Source: Pseudomonadota bacterium (GTDB lineage Bacteria; Pseudomonadota; Alphaproteobacteria; Acetobacterales; Acetobacteraceae). Taken from it: a stretch of 64,000 bases of DNA. The position numbers were made by a program, and so were the translations under genes. Shown here piece by piece: positions 62,970-64,000 of this stretch. The notes below the pieces were generated by a model. The model was given only the letters and a program-made list of their open reading frames with translations. It ran no database searches and was not told where the DNA came from. How positions within the stretch are numbered: the first letter of the stretch is position 1; the number at the start of each line of letters is the position of its first letter. The stretch covers positions 109,501-173,500 of the forward strand of contig JAJZFB010000046.1 of the NCBI GenBank assembly GCA_021805545.1, in the 5' to 3' direction.

Positions 62970-64000
62970 TCAGAAGCTGGCCTGGGCGGCCATTTGTTCC
63001 GGGTCGAAATAGGATTCGTTCTGTGGCTTGAGATACTGCGTGCCTTTATATGGCCCGTAGTTCATGTTGCCGTTCATGACATAATCCCCGGTCATCAATG
63101 CATAGACGGATGTGGCCATATCGACCACGCCCGGCATCGAGGGGATGCACTGGTTGTGATTGACATAGGCTTTCCACAGATTGCCGTTTCCATCATAGCC
63201 TTCACCCAGCAAGATGAACCAGGTGTCTTCGTCTATATAGAAGCGGCGCTTGGAATTCACGTTATGCTCGCCCGGCGCCAGCGTGGCTTCCACAACCCAT
63301 ACGCGGTGCTTCTCCCAGCGGACCCATTCCGGCTTCAAGAAGTGCGGGCCGAGCATGTCTTCCAGATTGCCGGAGCTCAATTTGTTGCAATTATACGGAA
63401 CCAGCAATTCCTTCTTGGTAATATAGGTCCAGTTATATTGCTCCGGGTTGCCATAGAAGCCTTCGGATTCATCGATGTTGGCAATGCCGTCCGATTCGGG
63501 ATTTGGCGCGTCGAATGATTCGTTTGGCGCCTTACGCACGCGCCCCTGGCCGTTGAGCAGCGTCCACACAATATCCGGGTGCTGATTCACATTCGTGGTG
63601 TGCCAGGTCAGCGTTTCCTGGCCCATAACAGCGGCGGGGGCTGTAGAGGAATAGAGGCCCTTGCTGTAATAGCCGCCAAAATTCTCCGGCGTTACATCCG
63701 GCGCGTAATACGGATAGATGCTGCGGCTGAACGTGCCGGCGACAAGGATGATCTGGCCACCAACCACCACCAGGCCGGGCGCGAAATCGGTTACTGTGGA
63801 GTAGCCGCCCCAAAAGGTCAGGTGGTTCCAGATGAGCTGGGCGCCGCCCACCAGCGGGTCCGCCGTGTTGATGATGGGGAACGGGATGCCGCCCACCGCG
63901 CCGGTAAAGCCAAAGCGGCCGCCAGCCGGTTCCAGCTGCGCGCGCGTTACGTTCTGGTAGGTGTTGTCGTACACATATTGCGGCGCCGCGGCGGTGCGGT
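62970..64000 (-). CDS. DUF1329 outer-membrane lipoprotein-sorting-like protein, 5' partial
   Basis: The open frame runs out of the window: codons before GTG 63974 continue in frame (… PQYVYDNTYQNVTRAQLEP). The visible 343 residues match DUF1329: FSRSIYPYYAPDVTPENFGG, PNPESDGIANIDESEGFYGNPEQYNWTYITKKELLVPYNCNKL, RRFYIDEDTWFILLGEGYDGNGNLWKAYV. The members are LolA/LolB-like periplasmic proteins, often near DUF1302 porin-like genes and hydrophobic-substrate catabolism (steroids, terpenes). Its start and signal peptide lie beyond 64000. Confidence 0.88.
   Translation of the reverse strand, partial: RTAAAPQYVYDNTYQNVTRAQLEPAGGRFGFTGAVGGIPFPIINTADPLVGGAQLIWNHLTFWGGYSTVTDFAPGLVVVGGQIILVAGTFSRSIYPYYAPDVTPENFGGYYSKGLYSSTAPAAVMGQETLTWHTTNVNQHPDIVWTLLNGQGRVRKAPNESFDAPNPESDGIANIDESEGFYGNPEQYNWTYITKKELLVPYNCNKLSSGNLEDMLGPHFLKPEWVRWEKHRVWVVEATLAPGEHNVNSKRRFYIDEDTWFILLGEGYDGNGNLWKAYVNHNQCIPSMPGVVDMATSVYALMTGDYVMNGNMNYGPYKGTQYLKPQNESYFDPEQMAAQASF

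Overview
The window is GC-rich (roughly 60-65% by eye), densely coded chromosomal DNA from an alphaproteobacterium. The petP-petR-sensor kinase group beside ilvE, the aroQ-accB-accC cluster, an alphaproteobacterial-type HtpG and a cyoABCD ubiquinol oxidase suggest Rhodospirillales, plausibly an Acetobacteraceae-like heterotroph. The genus is inference. No rRNA, tRNA, CRISPR array or intact insertion sequence was recognised.

Layout. 1-3150 (+): a beta-oxidation-type run (HSD10-like SDR, PaaG-like crotonase, canonical crotonase, nitronate monooxygenase-family flavoprotein). It ends at a perfect bidirectional hairpin. 3208-13079 (-): a catabolic block with a CoA-transferase and GntR/FCD regulator, a long acyl dehydratase, two coupled CoA-transferases, a beta-hydroxyacid dehydrogenase, an SMP-30 protein, a FAS1-like dehydratase and an aldehyde dehydrogenase. 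TGCAT/ATGCA palindromes precede two of its transcription units. 13127-19408: ion transport (ChaA, VIT family), ilvE and petP-petR-kinase; the kinase is frameshifted. 19437-19900: a dense cluster of palindromic repeats. Then orphan mreB, a glycine-zipper lipoprotein, an amidohydrolase and htpG. 26016-27215: an AT-rich DUF4238 gene that looks acquired. 27362-34570: aldolase, ArsR plus double-AHSA1 protein, export lipoprotein, MFS pump, CpdB-like nucleotidase and DUF2147. 34590-37963: thiS-thiG, then aroQ-accB-accC. 38085-38594: an atypical-composition OmpA-like lipoprotein.

38726-49148 (-) is a second catabolic block. It has two acyl-CoA synthetases, a long acyl dehydratase, an SDR with an apparent ATT start, two adjacent large/small acyl-CoA dehydrogenase pairs and a crotonase. 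The pairing resembles the heteromeric dehydrogenases of steroid side-chain degradation. 49337-55732 is a third set: two paralogous carboxymuconolactone-decarboxylase-like proteins, a large beta-propeller, a Rieske oxygenase, a Gfo/Idh/MocA oxidoreductase and an NTF2-like protein. 56519-61290 is a GbsR/MarR regulator followed by cyoABCD. Beyond it a strongly structured leader precedes a degenerate SDR, then a normal SDR, and the window ends inside a DUF1329 gene.

Taken together, an aerobic heterotroph with cytochrome bo3 carries several CoA-dependent degradation modules. Activation, dehydrogenation, hydration, oxidation and CoA transfer are all represented, and a Rieske oxygenase could start the attack on a cyclic substrate. 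The actual substrate, perhaps a steroid, terpenoid or other alicyclic acid, cannot be read from the sequence.
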